Counted from the first letter of the stretch, positions 45,445-58,400 are shown. The stretch: DNA of 64,000 nt from Ascochyta rabiei (GCF_004011695.2 NC_082411.1:744001-808000), one strand, 5' to 3'. The notes: a model not told the origin generated them from the sequence alone. A program made the numbers and translations.

Positions 45445-47575
45445 ATACTACAATGTTGAGAATCAAATGAGCAACGACCCAATGTCCGACTGTCAGAGAC
45501 CACATGGTGAACTTCTTGTCCTAAAGTGAAAATCTGAAGGTCCTCGAATGCTAATCTTGTAAGCGCCATATCACAAAAGACTGATGTGCGGAGACTCCGA
45601 GCATACAACCAACGCTGTACCGTATCAAGGTACAATGGTAACTGGCAATCCGATTCTTACGCATATCCGACTTCGTGGCATCCTCGTACACTGCCACGCT
45701 GATATGGAGGCGATACTATAACCTGAATTTACCCTAATCTTGACACTCAGTTTACTCTACCTGGATCAGGCCTTGAGTTTACATATACATCGTTGCCGGA
45801 CGAGTACGATGGGTACTTCACAAGTATACATGCGCTCACCGTCAGCGGCCATGTCGCTACTTCTAGATAACGGATAAAGGTCTACCGAGGGCGAGATCAA
45901 GTCTCGAGGCTGGCATTAGGGCAGGGTGTGTTCTAGCAGTAATGATTCATGTCGCCTTTCTTCTACTGCCCCGGAGAATTCGGTATAGAAACGTAGAATC
46001 CCGGGTGATGAAGAACGACTACTCAAAAATGGAAGGCGGCCAGCTGAGAGCCACGATCAACCTATCGAGCCGGCAGACGAGGCAGCCTTGCGGGAAATGA
46101 CCGTTCATGAGCGCTGACTCGAGACCGAAGACATGACTGGAGATTTTCACGAGCCTAACAAAGCTGATATAATGAACACGAGTGCAGAGTGAAGAGTGAC
46201 CCGACTGGATGGGAAGCACCTACTCTGCTTGAAGTTAAGCTTTTTGAGGAATGCTTCAGGACAGCCACACGCAGAAGACTACGGAGCAAGACATGGTTGA
46301 GATATCAGAAGCAGTATACAAGAGACGCTAGTAGACACAATAGCTAAACGGTGGCTGTTTGAATAACAAAAGCAAGGGTGTATATTTGCTGAATGTTATC
46401 GTCTGACGGGGTCTCTTGAGTTTCAAGCGTGCTGTAATTTTAAGTAAGGAAAAAGAGACAAGAAAACGAACAGCACTCAAGCAAGTACGCCAACTTTGAG
46501 CGGTCTTTGACGCCAGCCTGTAAGTTGCGATGTGGACCGTTGGGTCTAGACAGGCGGTGTGATGGCATCTGTCGTTGGGCCACGCAAGCTACCTAGTTGG
46601 TCCGAGACTAGGATTCCCACATGGGTCCTCAATGTGACATCTTGTGTGTAGTGAGGACCACGGAGTTGCCAAGGTGGACGCGGCTCTGTCACATATTGAA
46701 GTGGCCTTGGAAATGCCTTGTCCGGGAGGGTGACACCTTGGAATACAGGTTCAAACTACCCACGGACTTTATGCGTTCATGTCCGGTAACCCGAGTATTG
46801 CTGTCAAGTAGACAGGAAGTGGTTAAGTCACGTCGCTGTCTCAGTGGCAGGATTGCCATGTAACAGACTTCAAACGCTGAAGTCCACGTCCGCAAGGGGC
46901 AAAATCTGAAAGGTTTGCCGCGCCGCCAGACTGCTGTCATATGGCGCAGCAGAGGCCTGAAAGCTGAAGGAAGCGCTTCCAGGTGCTGCTAAGCCATCAG
47001 GAAATCGCATGGCGGTGGCGCCATAACTCGAACGGGCTGGTATCAAGTGTCTTGGGAGTGTGTTAGGCGCCGTGGATGTCGGCTTTCACGATGCAGGGGT
47101 CCAATCAGCGAGGCGTACGAGGGAGCCGGCCAAGCTGGACTCCAGACGCGCTGCGACTCAGATTTGGTCTCCCCACCTGTGTGAGCCTGCAGCCGCCCGC
47201 CAGATTACCACCGTGTCCCTGTGTGTCTTTGCCGTGCTGCCCTCGACGCCTCCTTCCCTCTCCCCAAACTGCCCGGACTGTTTCTTAATACCTGTGCCTG
47301 CCTCGCTCGCGCAACACCACAATACCGTCGCCCGTCTCGAACATAGCTGGAGTATAATACCCGGAAGCGCAACACACCCCGCTCCCTAATACCGACCTTG
47401 TGCAATCAAAGCCCCGGCGGCTACTAGCGAGCTGTGAAGAAGATTCCATTCATCTGGTCGCACTCGAGCGGAACGGAACGCTACCCCACCTCAACCGTGG
47501 AGTGGTGGGAGCAGCAGCGCGTTGAGGCTTGACGACACCATACTGCCGGGTAACTAGTGAAAAGAAACCTTCGTC
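45445..47575. other. 2.1 kb gene-free region upstream of noxR
   Basis: No gene supported on either strand. Open frames are short, with no recognisable domain or plausible splice chain. The noxR promoter and leader must lie at its 3' end. No tRNA, 5S rRNA or transposon remnant was recognised. Confidence 0.5.
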
Positions 47576-49372
47576 ATGTCTCTGAAGCAGGTGCGCGCCT
47601 TCCCGTTGGGTTGTTCCAACACTCCTTCCGAGCCAATTGCTGATGAGTGGGGTAGGAAATTGAGACCTGGGTGGCAGCCCTCGCCAGCTACGACAACAAC
47701 GAGTTCGATGAGGCATTGAAAGTCTTTGACCAGATTTCCGACACATCCAAGATCTTGTTCAACTGTGGTGTGATCCATGCCACACTCGGCGAGCATGAGA
47801 AGGCGGTGAGTGAAGGACAAATGATAGAGAAATGCACGCATGTCCTTACAGCCACAGGTGGATTGCTATCAGCGCGCTGTGCGTCTGGACCAGTATCTCG
47901 CCGTCGCATACTTCCAGCAGGGTGTATCGAATTTCCTAATGGGCGACTTTGAGGAAGCACTAGCCAACTTCAACGACACGCTTCTGTACTTGCGCGGCAA
48001 CAACAACATCGACTACGAACAACTAGGCCTAAAGTTTAAACTGTATTCGTGCGAGGTTCTCTTCAACCGTGGTCTTTGCTACATCTACCTGCAACAGAGG
48101 GACGCCGGTCTGCAGGATTTGTCGTTTGCGGCCAAAGAGAAGGTTGTGCCAGATCATGACGTGATTGATGAGGCTATTCGGGAGGAGGCCGAGGTACTAT
48201 GAATTTCCTTTCTTGTGACAAGACTATGGACTGACAAGTTTAGGGCTACACGGTGTTCTCCATTCCAGTCGGCATCGTTTACCGCCCCAATGACGCCAAG
48301 GTTAAGAACTTGAAAACAAAGGACTACCTTGGAAAGGCTCGCTTGGTCGCCGCATCAGACCGCAACAATGCATTCACTGGCTTCGCTGGTGCCGAGATCA
48401 AGAAGATGGGCAACACAGCGACGGATGACCGACCCGAGGAGAAGCTATCGTTTGCCGCAACCAATCTCGTCAAGCCAGAGCTCCAGAGCAGGGCGCGGCA
48501 ACAGTCCGAACCACCAATGAACCGCAATATGTTCCCACCAACACCACCACCCGAGGGTGACGGCCGAGGATCAAAGGGCAGTAGCAATGAGCCAATGAGT
48601 CGAGCACAGTCCGTACGCGGAGGCGGACCTAAACCGCAACCATTGAATCTTGGAAGAGCTGCGTTCGACCAAAGGGCTGAAGAGCCGCGCCGCCAACCGA
48701 CTCAGCGCTCTGCATCTGAACGGCCTCCACCGAACCGGTCGGAGTCTATGCGCAATAGACCACGCGACAGGCCTCGTCGCCGTGGTTCAGAAGTGGACAT
48801 CATCGATGACTACAATGATGACATCTATGACTCGTACCAGTCTCGTTCCAGCCGGGGCCAATACAGCCGCAGCTCGAGACAAGGTGGAGGATCCAGAAGA
48901 CCTGCATACATCGAAGAGGAGGACGAGGATGACTACGATGGGAGTGATTTAGACGATGCGGAATTTGAGATGATGTCTCGAAACAGCAAATCCCGAAGAC
49001 GGTCACCAGCGCGCTCCTCGAGATCTGGTGGTAGCGGCGGCGCCCGTGGTGTCGCAGGCAAGATTCGAGTCAAGGTGCATGGGGTCGACACTCGTTATGT
49101 CTTTGTTACTGCGGACATCACCATGCGCGAGTTCTCGCAATCGATTAGAGAGAAGTTCGGTATGAGGCAGAACTTCAAGGTGGAGATCAAGGATGATGGT
49201 GACATGATCACTATGGCCGACCAGGATGATTTAGATATGGCCGTTGACACGGCAAAGGATCAGTCCAGAAGGACTGGCGAGACCCCCAAGTTGGAGGTAA
49301 GACAGCCGCACGTGCCGATAGCAGCTTCAAGTATTCACTAACTCTTTACAGGTCTGGATTCGAGAAGTATAG
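47576..49372 (+). CDS. noxR: NoxR, NADPH oxidase regulator (p67phox-like)
   Basis: The cytosolic activator of fungal NADPH oxidases NoxA/NoxB, acting with Rac GTPase; needed for development or infection in studied species. Exons 47576-47590, 47656-47805, 47858-48193, 48244-49296 and 49352-49372 give 524 residues. The N-terminus holds the TPR block (WVAALASYDNNEFDEALKVFDQI ... CYQRAVRLDQYLAVAYFQQGVSNFLMGDFEEALANFNDTLLYL) that binds Rac, then an activation-like segment GYTVFSIPVGIVYRP. The middle is disordered and rich in Pro, Arg and Ser, with an acidic run. The C-terminal PB1 domain (about residues 440-515) has the acidic OPCA-type motif VEIKDDGDMITMADQDDLDMAV. The first exon has five codons and the last encodes VWIREV and stop; both joins are in frame. 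Confidence 0.95.
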
Positions 49373-52157
49373 ACTAGAGATACCCCAGCACAACGCAACG
49401 CACTCTTCACGACATGATATCTGCGTCCTTATTGGAACGCTACGCATTTGGACCTTCGATAACCCCTCTTGTACTTGGTGACGGCTTGTAGTAGCGATGC
49501 ATAGCATATTGATTAGCCGACAGGGTCGACGTCCGCTGTAATGTTAGCGAGCATGTTGTTCGTCTATTATTATCACTCTTTCACAGCGGGACTGTTGATC
49601 AATTCCAAAGCACATAATTTGACGAAACATACACATACCATTCAAATGAACTCTGCTCTACTCGCCGTGTGGACAACGCCGCACTAGTCTTCCTATGATA
49701 AGCTTACATACGAGAAACTGCACCAATAGTGCCTTCACACTGCGTAGGCTCGTAGAGCCGCCAGCATGCCAACACCGCCACGGGCGCTTACGGTTCGATG
49801 GCTAAACCACATTGGCTCTACTTACCCTCAGTCCTGTTAGCCACATTGCCGCGCCGCAGACTTGCAGCTCCAGCAAGAGTGCTGCATGTCTACACACACG
49901 AAACAAGCCGGAACGCAATCGGAGCAGACCGGACAGCGCCTTGCCTACGGACACACTGGTGCGGCTGTGTGACCGCGTCTCCCCAGTTCCCCAACGCGAG
50001 GTGCGCCAAGAAGGCGCACTTGCACACGGCAGACATTTCAGCATGTGAGAAGCCGTTGTAGGGATCCAAACAGTACTCGAATGAGCAGCGTGCCATGCGG
50101 TGGGCGGTGGGTCGCAATCTCGCAGACGCGGAGCAGGGCTCGATGACTGTAACTCGTACCTGTTCCAGCGGAGGAAGGGCATCCTGGCACCACGCGTAGC
50201 AGGCCTGGGATGGTGGATGCGGTGCTGGCGAACCAAGCATCTGTCACCACGCAGGAGACGGGCTTGGACATGTCTTGGGCGACGTCGTGTGTTGTTCTGT
50301 GACGGGTGGTGCCAAGGGGGGGTCTCGGACTCGGACTTGTGAGGCTGGATGTGTTTCGGGATGGAGATGACGTCAGGCTGGACTTCGGAACGGGGTGCTA
50401 GAAGCAAACATAAGCAGCTATGTGCATGTGCGCCTGAGACGGTAGTTGCAGGTGCGTGGACGTGAGCTTGTGGTGCAAATGTGGGTATGTTGTTGTTGTT
50501 GTTGTTGTTGTTGTTTGTATACACTTGTTGTACAGCCCCATCAGATCCTCGGATCGAGTCCATCCCCCTGCCTGAACGCCTGTCCCGTGCCGTACTCCGT
50601 GTGCACTGTTCCTTTGTACATTGCCAGCATACTACTGTTACGCCGATGGGCTGGGCCGTGTGGGTTCGACATGGTCGCATCTCTCATCGCTCAATCATCC
50701 GTCTCCGACTCCGGTGTACAAGGTTTACGCGGGGAGGAGGATCTCAGCCCAGCTGCTGTGCAGGAAGGTGACACCAATCTGAACCCGAATGTCAGCATAT
50801 ACTTTGGTATCCACTGTTGTGCTTGTGCAGGACCAGCGCAACTGTGCTCCATCGGCTCCGCATCCCGCATATTCATTCCACCATCTTCAGTCTGGGTAGG
50901 CTTACAGCGAACAAGCCAATCGCTGTGACAACGCTCCTGTTCTCTGGGCTCGTGAGACCTTGGATGGTATTGCGCGCAAAGCTAGGCTCGGCGCTGGGGC
51001 GGCCGCCCTTTCCGTTGAGCTGCTTAGGGGGCATTGTGGTTGCGGAATTTGGGTGTATTCTGGCTTTCTGTCAACACTGCTCCGTAGCGTTGTGTACGTG
51101 GCGACGACATACTGGGTGGGCTGGTGGTGAAGGGATGCGCAGTTGATGTTTTGGAGCTTGACGTCGTCGAGAATCTTTACAAGGTCGGGCTGTTCGAGCT
51201 CTGCGCGCCGACGCCTTACGTCAGCGAACTGCGTCACATGCATCCTTTTCGTCCTCTACCAGCAGGTTACAAGCCCTTAGGCCACCTCTGGTCACTCAGA
51301 CTGTAGGCGTAGACATCTCCAAGGCCTGCACAAAGAGCGCGTCAAGCTTCGCTGTTTTCGTTCGCGATGATCAGATGCTGCAAATCCGCACTTGCACACA
51401 ATCGCGGAAGGACATTGAGTAAACACTCGATATGGACCAATGCAACGTAATGGATTCACAATTCATCTACAGATCCTAACATACGTATCGACCAGCGCAA
51501 TAACGCAGTCATGCGCGATCAATCGTCTGATACAGTTGAACACCATCAATGCTATCCCACATTCATGCCACTTTTGAGACCTGACAGTCTCATTGCAGAT
51601 GCACCAGCCGGGCAAGCTCCCGGATCAAAAAGCATAAACATGGACACGGTATGCCAGGCAGGCTCCTGGACCGGTCCTCCTGAAAGGGGGGTAATCTTTG
51701 AAGAAGCGAAAACAAAACAAGAATGCTGCAACATGGCGGTGAACGCGGAAAAATGCATTGTCCAAAAAGTCGTAAACCAGTCTTCAAATCTGAGCCAAAG
51801 GCCGAGTTCGGCGGGAAAGGGGTGCCACGCTATTACAAGGTAGTCTGCGGCGGTAGTCGAGCAGCTGTCATAACACTGAGACTAAAGCTGATGAGCACAA
51901 CCGCAAGTCAAAGGATATTGCAGGCGCTGCCCGAGGCCCTGCATGTAGGTCAGCTTGCTGATGTTGCCAAAAGTGTTTGTTGTTTCGAAGAGTCCAGAGC
52001 AGTTGCAGATAGCCGTACTGCTGGAGATCGCTGTTCAGATCGTTTCGCGAAATTACACCCCGTTGCTAATAAGTCTTGTCTCTCGCTGCTCAAGTGTGGG
52101 TCGTCGATCTCGATGCGGAATCGAAGGGAAAGACAATGAAAGAAAAAGAAAAAGGCC
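49373..52157. other. 2.8 kb gene-free region downstream of noxR
   Basis: No gene supported. A 292-codon minus-strand frame (49802-50680) is driven by GC content and the (TTG)n array and has no domain. A small Cys-containing minus-strand frame near 49890-50240 was considered and not accepted. No tRNA or mobile element was recognised. Confidence 0.5.
50490..50516. repeat. (TTG)n microsatellite
   Basis: About eight to nine copies of TTG in the gene-free region 3' of noxR. Confidence 0.9.
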
Positions 52158-53843
52158 TTACCATCGTTGCCCACGTATCCTTCCAATCCATGAGTACACA
52201 ATCTTTAGGCGCTCACGGACTCTGGTAGTTCGTAGAAGGACATATTTCTCCTCTTCCACCACGGGAACGACCGATGCAAACCAATATGGAAATAGAGCAG
52301 GATCCTCGGGTGGTTCTCCGTAAACTTGAATGATTCGGTCGCGAAGCCAGGGCGCACTCGCTTCTCTCATTTCTCGCACGAATGCCGTACATGTATCGAG
52401 AAGTTGTTGAGTAGACAGCGACTCAATAGCAATGTCGGTGGGTAACTGAGTTTGCGGATCCGCGCGGAAATGTGACTCTGCAAAGGCTCGTGCCATGGTC
52501 GTCTCTTGCTGCTCCAAGGCACCTTCTTCAGCAAAAGATACATCTTCGACACGCTCAACGCTGGCGACATTATAACCATCGAGCATGCCATGTGCCCTGA
52601 CCTTGAAGCGGCCGATACCTCGAGTCTCCACGAAGCTGCGACCGTCACGAAGGAGCTCGTAGTTGATAATCTCCAACAAAGTACCGTACTCGAAGAATGG
52701 AACCGATCCAAGTTCGCCTTGTGACGAGGATGTGCGATTATACATGACCATACCAAACTGTCTGTTACCCTCAAGTACACGCCTCATCATCAGACGGTAC
52801 CGAGGTTCGAAAACGTGGAGAAAAGTCGGCATGGCGGGCATCGCCAATGTACATATGAACAACGGGGTGTTAAAAACCTCGTCGCCAGCCTGCTCTTCAG
52901 CCTTTACCGCAGCAGTACGGGAGGCGACCAGATCCGGACATAGTCCATTCAAAAGGGAGTTCAAGACAGCGTTGCCGCTCTGGCTTGTTTGTAACGAGGT
53001 AGAGATGTGTAAATCCCTTCGGCAAAAAGGACAAATACTGTTGTGATCCATGACGCGGGCTAGACAGCGGCGACAGAAGGTATGGCCACAGGTGGTCGTG
53101 GTGGGTTCTAGCATCGTGTTGTAGCATACAAGACAGTCCAGCTCCTGGTAGGTTACTTCTCGCAGACGTTCGAGAATGATGACGTCTAGATGTTCGTATG
53201 CGTCCCCATCCGGCGACATGGTCGAGTATTCTACTTCGGAGTTGTACCGGAGCTGTCCCATCTCTGCCATGGTGAACGTCGATACTAGACGCCCGCCATG
53301 CAGCACTTGCCGGTTGCCCTTTTCGCTAATTCGTTCCTTCTCTTCCTCTGACTCGTTTTCGACCATTTCATCGTCTTGCAAGATCTCCTCGAGCAGGGTT
53401 GGTGAATCTTCCATGCATGGTCTATGCTGCGCTATCTCTTGCGTAATCAATTCCATCAGCTTGGTCAAGGTCACGTCCACTGAGCATTCTGCGGCGGCGT
53501 GCTCTGTCCCGCATCCCGGCAGTGGGCAGGTGATTCCCACTAGGCGGTCCGGAGTATTCGGATAAGATATGTTCTTCCGTGGCTGGGGTTCTGGTAGACA
53601 TGCACGGCAGACAGTGTGTGTACATGGCAACGTCACAGGTGCCTTGAGTGGGTGAGAGCACCGAGGGCATTGTACAAGGCGGACCAGTCGGCGAGCATCA
53701 TGGTGGGCGGCTAGGGCATCGGGCACCACTGCCTCTGCTGGAAAGCCATCGTTGACCATAAAGACCTGCGGCGGCACCGGCGGTTCAAAGGAATGCTTGA
53801 CGTCCTGGACGAGAGAGCACCCTTTCTCCCTTGGGAAATTCAT
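52158..53843 (-). CDS. RING-finger and LON-domain protein (LONRF / CrgA-like)
   Basis: A likely E3 ubiquitin ligase of the family often labelled ATP-dependent protease CrgA in fungi, although it has no protease domain. Single exon, 561 residues. A first RING-like element (CPRCSHPLKAPVTLPCTHTVCRACL, about residues 59-83) is followed by a second Cys pair. A classical C3HC4 RING is at about 237-275 (CLVCYNTMLEP ... CGHTFCRRCL ... CPFCRR). The LON substrate-binding (LAN) domain runs from about 328 to 540, starting TPLFICTLAMPAMPTFLHVFEPRYRLMMRRVLEGNRQFGMV. Between the RINGs is an acidic segment. The absence of introns is unusual for this window. The stop codon TAA lies inside a good splice-donor sequence (G|GTAAGG), so a longer spliced form is possible. 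Confidence 0.9.
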   Translation of the reverse strand: MNFPREKGCSLVQDVKHSFEPPVPPQVFMVNDGFPAEAVVPDALAAHHDARRLVRLVQCPRCSHPLKAPVTLPCTHTVCRACLPEPQPRKNISYPNTPDRLVGITCPLPGCGTEHAAAECSVDVTLTKLMELITQEIAQHRPCMEDSPTLLEEILQDDEMVENESEEEKERISEKGNRQVLHGGRLVSTFTMAEMGQLRYNSEVEYSTMSPDGDAYEHLDVIILERLREVTYQELDCLVCYNTMLEPTTTTCGHTFCRRCLARVMDHNSICPFCRRDLHISTSLQTSQSGNAVLNSLLNGLCPDLVASRTAAVKAEEQAGDEVFNTPLFICTLAMPAMPTFLHVFEPRYRLMMRRVLEGNRQFGMVMYNRTSSSQGELGSVPFFEYGTLLEIINYELLRDGRSFVETRGIGRFKVRAHGMLDGYNVASVERVEDVSFAEEGALEQQETTMARAFAESHFRADPQTQLPTDIAIESLSTQQLLDTCTAFVREMREASAPWLRDRIIQVYGEPPEDPALFPYWFASVVPVVEEEKYVLLRTTRVRERLKIVYSWIGRIRGQRW

Positions 53844-55466
53844 GCGAGTCCCGTCTATTGTGCGGTGGCAGGAACAGCCATGTGCTGGTTCAGGCCCAGA
53901 CAGATGGGACTGATGGTGGAGGCGGTCGGTCGCGTGATGGAAATGGACGGAGCAGGAAGGATTGGCGGGAGCAACGGTATCAACGGTTGGTGGTGGTATG
54001 GTATCGGCGATGAGGGTCGAAGATATACGGCGGTAGGTAGGTCGTGTGTTTTATGCGTAATCAGGTGAAACGCTCCAGCGTGGCGAGTCGCGGCCTCCAA
54101 AGGTTGTCAGGCTTGCGGCCGAGCTCAAGGACAGCCGTGCTGACCGGGAACAAGAAATGGCGGAGTAGACCGAGAAGTGGTCGAAAGCACCGGATAGTGA
54201 CGTTGTCGAATGATTCTGAAGGTCCAGAACGACAAAGGCGAGGCTGAATGTCGGGTCTGCCAACTTGTTACGATGGCAGGCGTAGAAGAATGAGGCAGTT
54301 CAAGTAGCCACGCGAGTCAGAGGAAAAGTCATGACCTAACATAGCGGACGTGTGCAGCCACGGACCCTAGCCATGGGATCGGCGATGGTGTTTTGCCAGG
54401 TCCAGTCAAGACGGTCGCTTCCGATCAGAAGGGAATAATGCCCTTCAGCGGGATCGATGAATGGGCCCGTCATCAACACCCCACCAGACTCCCTGCCGTC
54501 TCCATTGCCTGGCCTGGCCTGTGCACGCGCGCAAAGCAGGCCCACTATCAAAAAGGGCCGTGCGGCCTCTCGACACACCTGGAGGATTTGCCTCTTTTCG
54601 CGAGTTCGCCCGCACTCTCCAGCTTCAGCGCCGTTTCCGAGAAACGGGGCGGTCGACGGAGAAATGACCCGTTTCACGCGCGACCAGTAACTGCTCAAAC
54701 CCCTGTACGAGATCCAGTCCTCGTTGCGTACTGCACGTTCGTGACCAGCAGATTGGACTGGCGCCAAGCCAAGATCCGCTTTCTCTCGTGCACCTCGATG
54801 CGTATTGCGCGCGGTGGCTCCGTCTAAAGGCTGATTGCAGCACATGCACTCAAAGACGCGCCGTCCTGTCGCCCTTGTTTTACTGCTCAAAGGCTGCCAG
54901 ACACTGAGCATGCACGCTTTTGAGCATCGATGACGAGTCGACTCGACGATTACGCCAGCCAATCACACGCTGGTTCGACCTGTCATCCGCCATGTGCCAC
55001 GCCTGCATCGGGTATGGCTCGCTTGTGCCTAAGACCCTTCGTTGACGACTGCATTTCTGATGGAGCTGCATTGGTTCATTCTACGCTGCTGCTTCTCCCA
55101 CATAATCACTCTTAGTCAGTCGGCTCCGATACCTACCTGATGAGGTTGGACTGTCGGCTGTTGCTCTATCGTCTAACGACCCCCGAACGTCCGACATTCA
55201 GTACAAAAAAGAGATGGCTCGTATCAACTCGTGTTATAAGCTTCGCCTCTCGCCTACCGTTTCCGAATCCGAATCGAAGCACGAAGCCAGTAGCTGAAGA
55301 TGCATTCCTTAGCCCCAGACGAATACCGTGGAACTCCACATGCAACTCTAATCGTTGAATCTAGTCTTGGTACGCGTAGTCCGGTCCCGAAAATGCGTAC
55401 AGTGAAATCTTTGTGTACTCCTTAACGCCAAGGCCCACAGCTTATTGATGAACCCCTTCGAGAATG
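53844..55466. other. 1.6 kb region between the RING/LON gene and RICTOR
   Basis: Promoter of the RING/LON gene and 3' flank of RICTOR. Frames in 54336-54962 on both strands overlap each other and show no domain; none is accepted. Confidence 0.5.
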
Positions 55467-58400
55467 TCATGAAGCACTTGCAGCACTGACCGTGCCAAAC
55501 GGCTCATCGTCCGATTCCGAGTCCGAGTCGCTACTCTCTTCGCTCTCTTCGTCTTCTTCTTCGAGCACGATTTGCTCCAACACCCGCTTGTCGAACAGGT
55601 CTAGAACAAAGCGACATGCTGGAAGGCGGAAGTGGTGTGCTTCCAGTATTTGCATGACCTTTCGGAACACAGATGGCTTGGTAAATCCCGGTGCTTTCTT
55701 AGCTTTGATACTGTTAAACAAATATCAGTTCGTGTTCTCCTTCGGCAAACAAGGGTGCTACTCACGCTTGAAGGTCGTTCGCTGCCCGCTTGGCGAGTAC
55801 CGTGTTTCCAAGGTCAGTTGCAAGCTTCAGGATGCGTGCATTGATGGGATCGCTGTCGGTGATGGCTACCGTGACTTCGGTCTTGCGTTTCCAACTAATG
55901 TCCTCCGATCTGGCCGCCCATGGTTTAATCTGCGCTTGATTAGAAGTGACTTGAATACTCGCATTTGGATACACACCTCGAAAAGCTTCCTGAAGTTCAA
56001 TGGCAAACAGAACCCCAGTGCTTCACCAGACTCACCGACTACACCGTCCCAGCCATACTCAAGTAAAATCTCCTGGCCATGGAGACTTCTCGATATCAGT
56101 CCAAGTACGTAGAACGCTGTACCCCTGAGTGACATGACCTCGGAGGTCTCTGCTATCTGTACAATCCATTTGACTACGTCTGAGTTTTCGAGAAACGGAG
56201 CTCCTAACTCCATTGAGCCAACATTCCCTACGGCCCACAGACATCCCTTGACCTTAAGAATTATCTCAGGATCATTGTTTTCGGTTGCGAAATCACGAAT
56301 ATTGGCAGCAAACTCTTCAAAGTGCCCTTTTTGCTTGAGCAGCTTGCAGCCCTCTTTTGTCCTGGTAAGCTCTCGATAGAAGTGCGCAGGCACCAGTCCG
56401 TATTCAGGCTGTTCCGAGGCTTCGTCGTAGGACAGCAGAGATGACGGTTTGTCAGGAATGTCGGCCAGCGCGCGCGCCATGGTCGCCTCGATTTGTACCA
56501 CGTATGCATCGTTCCTACCCAGAAACCAGTCATCCATCTCTTTCGTGATGTAATCCAGCCCATCCAGATAATGGTATCCTACTGACGTTGACAAAAATCG
56601 GAGCAATAAGGGCGCACCAATCTCGCCCAAATGATCTAAAGCAGGTCGGCATTTCACGACATATTCTAGAGACTCAGTCTCGTTACATGCCGTCTCCAGT
56701 ATCTTGATTGCGACCTCACAAACTTCGACGTCGGGATCGTAAAGCTGTGTTATAAGCAGCTTGATAGCCCATTCTGCAACGCCATGGGAACTAGACAGCT
56801 GCATCGGCTTCGTTGCATATCTGTGCAGCAAGCCAGTCGCAAAGATGCGAATCTCCTTGGAGCATGACGTCATGGCTTTCGATATGATGATGCGTAGATG
56901 ACCATCAAGAGTGTAGTCCAGGTTGCTGAGTAAGGCCCGGATCAGATCGTCGCGACCATTGAGTTCGATGATGTGGTAGAACATATTGATAACCCGCCAT
57001 CTTTCCAGGATCTGGATACCGCGAGAATCCTTGCTCAACGCACCCAAGAGTGCGAAATAGCTTCCAGTGAGCGTCTCGTTCATACGGTCGGCCTGGAAGA
57101 GAGGCGAGTCAGACGTCAGACCGCTCATCCTATCGAAGTGTGATAAGCTCTCTGCCAATTGTCGGACAAGCTTACTCTCGCTCAGATACTTGACGCCCTC
57201 TGGGTTTTGCAATAGACTGGTCACCAGACCGCAACCCGCACGCACGTATCGCTGGTTTGGTTTTGTGTTCTTTACATCGGCAAATCGAAATTTGAACGGA
57301 CGGTAGAAGTTGAAAAGACGATGCACAAATTTTGTGACCTTCAATGCCTCATCAAGTCTTTTAGGGTTCAGTAAAGGACCATCGATGGCAGTTTGAATCA
57401 AGTTCCAATTCCACTTTTGAAAGTTGCTCGTGTTCAAAACTTGACTCTCGAGTATCAAAGAACGGAATTGGCCTTCGTCCATTTGCATGGCTGCTTGGAC
57501 CTTCGATTGGTCGGTCTGCCGATCGGACGCCGCGTTGTCAACTGTGGCGGTGCCTTTACTAGGATGAAGCGACGTTGCACCTGACCTGTACAGCGTACGG
57601 TTGACACTGTCCACTTGGTAGATAGTACCGATCGCAACGAACCGATCCTCTGAATCAAACTCGGCGGCCGATTTTAATAATTGGGGAAGGACTTGGAGCT
57701 GTGCACTCCACGATGGCGGCAAAAGATCGTTCGCTAGTTTCAAAACCTCTCCAAGAAGCAGGGTCGTTTTGCGCTTCAGCTGCAGAGTCAATGGGTCTTC
57801 TTCAGCGCGTAGCAGAGCTGGCACCAGTCCAGCGTGCAGAAAGGCAGCCAAGACTACCGAAACGTAATGATCGATCAAGCTCCATTTGTTCGTAGTGGTT
57901 CCAGTCTTTGCATTCGAGCCGTCTTTAACGGGCTCATTTCGCATGTTCGTAACACGACCGTAGGTTGTAAGACGTCGACCGGCGAGGAAAGAGGAAGACC
58001 ATGATGGTGACTTGATCCTGAAAAGGTCGAATAGGAGCTCTAGAATGATGTTGCGTACATGGATAGTCGGTATCTGCAGTGACAGGAGAAGAGAGCGAAG
58101 TGGGAGGAAGTCGTTCATGCACAGAGACAGCAAGCCAGACCAGCTTCTGAGTAAAGATGCAATGACCTTGGCGTTGGCCTTGAGCTTCTCTTCGTGTAGA
58201 TGGCCGTGCAACGTGCCTCCATCGGTGAACATTGCAAATGGTGTTTCCAGCTCACGACCTGAGCGAAGGAATTGGCGTCGTCGTGGTGTATCTAGCAGGT
58301 AGAGTAGAGAGGAACCAACGCTTTCAGCAGCATGGTAACTACCCTCACCCAGAGCGTCTGTCAAAACTCCTAATCCACCTGCACCGACCAGAAGCGATGG

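Noticed and set aside
46200..46260. Segment resembling the internal part of 5S rRNA (ttgaagttaagc)
   Set aside because: Only about 12 bases match and the flanking sequence does not fold or align as 5S rRNA.
47015..47040. tRNA-like T-arm on the minus strand (gttcgagt)
   Set aside because: No pairing T-stem and no acceptor or D arm around it.
49890..50240. Small Cys-containing minus-strand frame as a possible secreted effector gene
   Set aside because: No signal peptide, no clear Cys framework, overlaps other equally long frames in a GC-rich stretch.
49802..50680. 292-codon minus-strand frame
   Set aside because: Contains a poly-Asn run from the (TTG)n array and otherwise looks like random GC-rich translation; no domain.
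54336..54962. Overlapping frames on both strands between the RING/LON gene and RICTOR
   Set aside because: No domain, both strands equally open, typical of GC-rich non-coding DNA.
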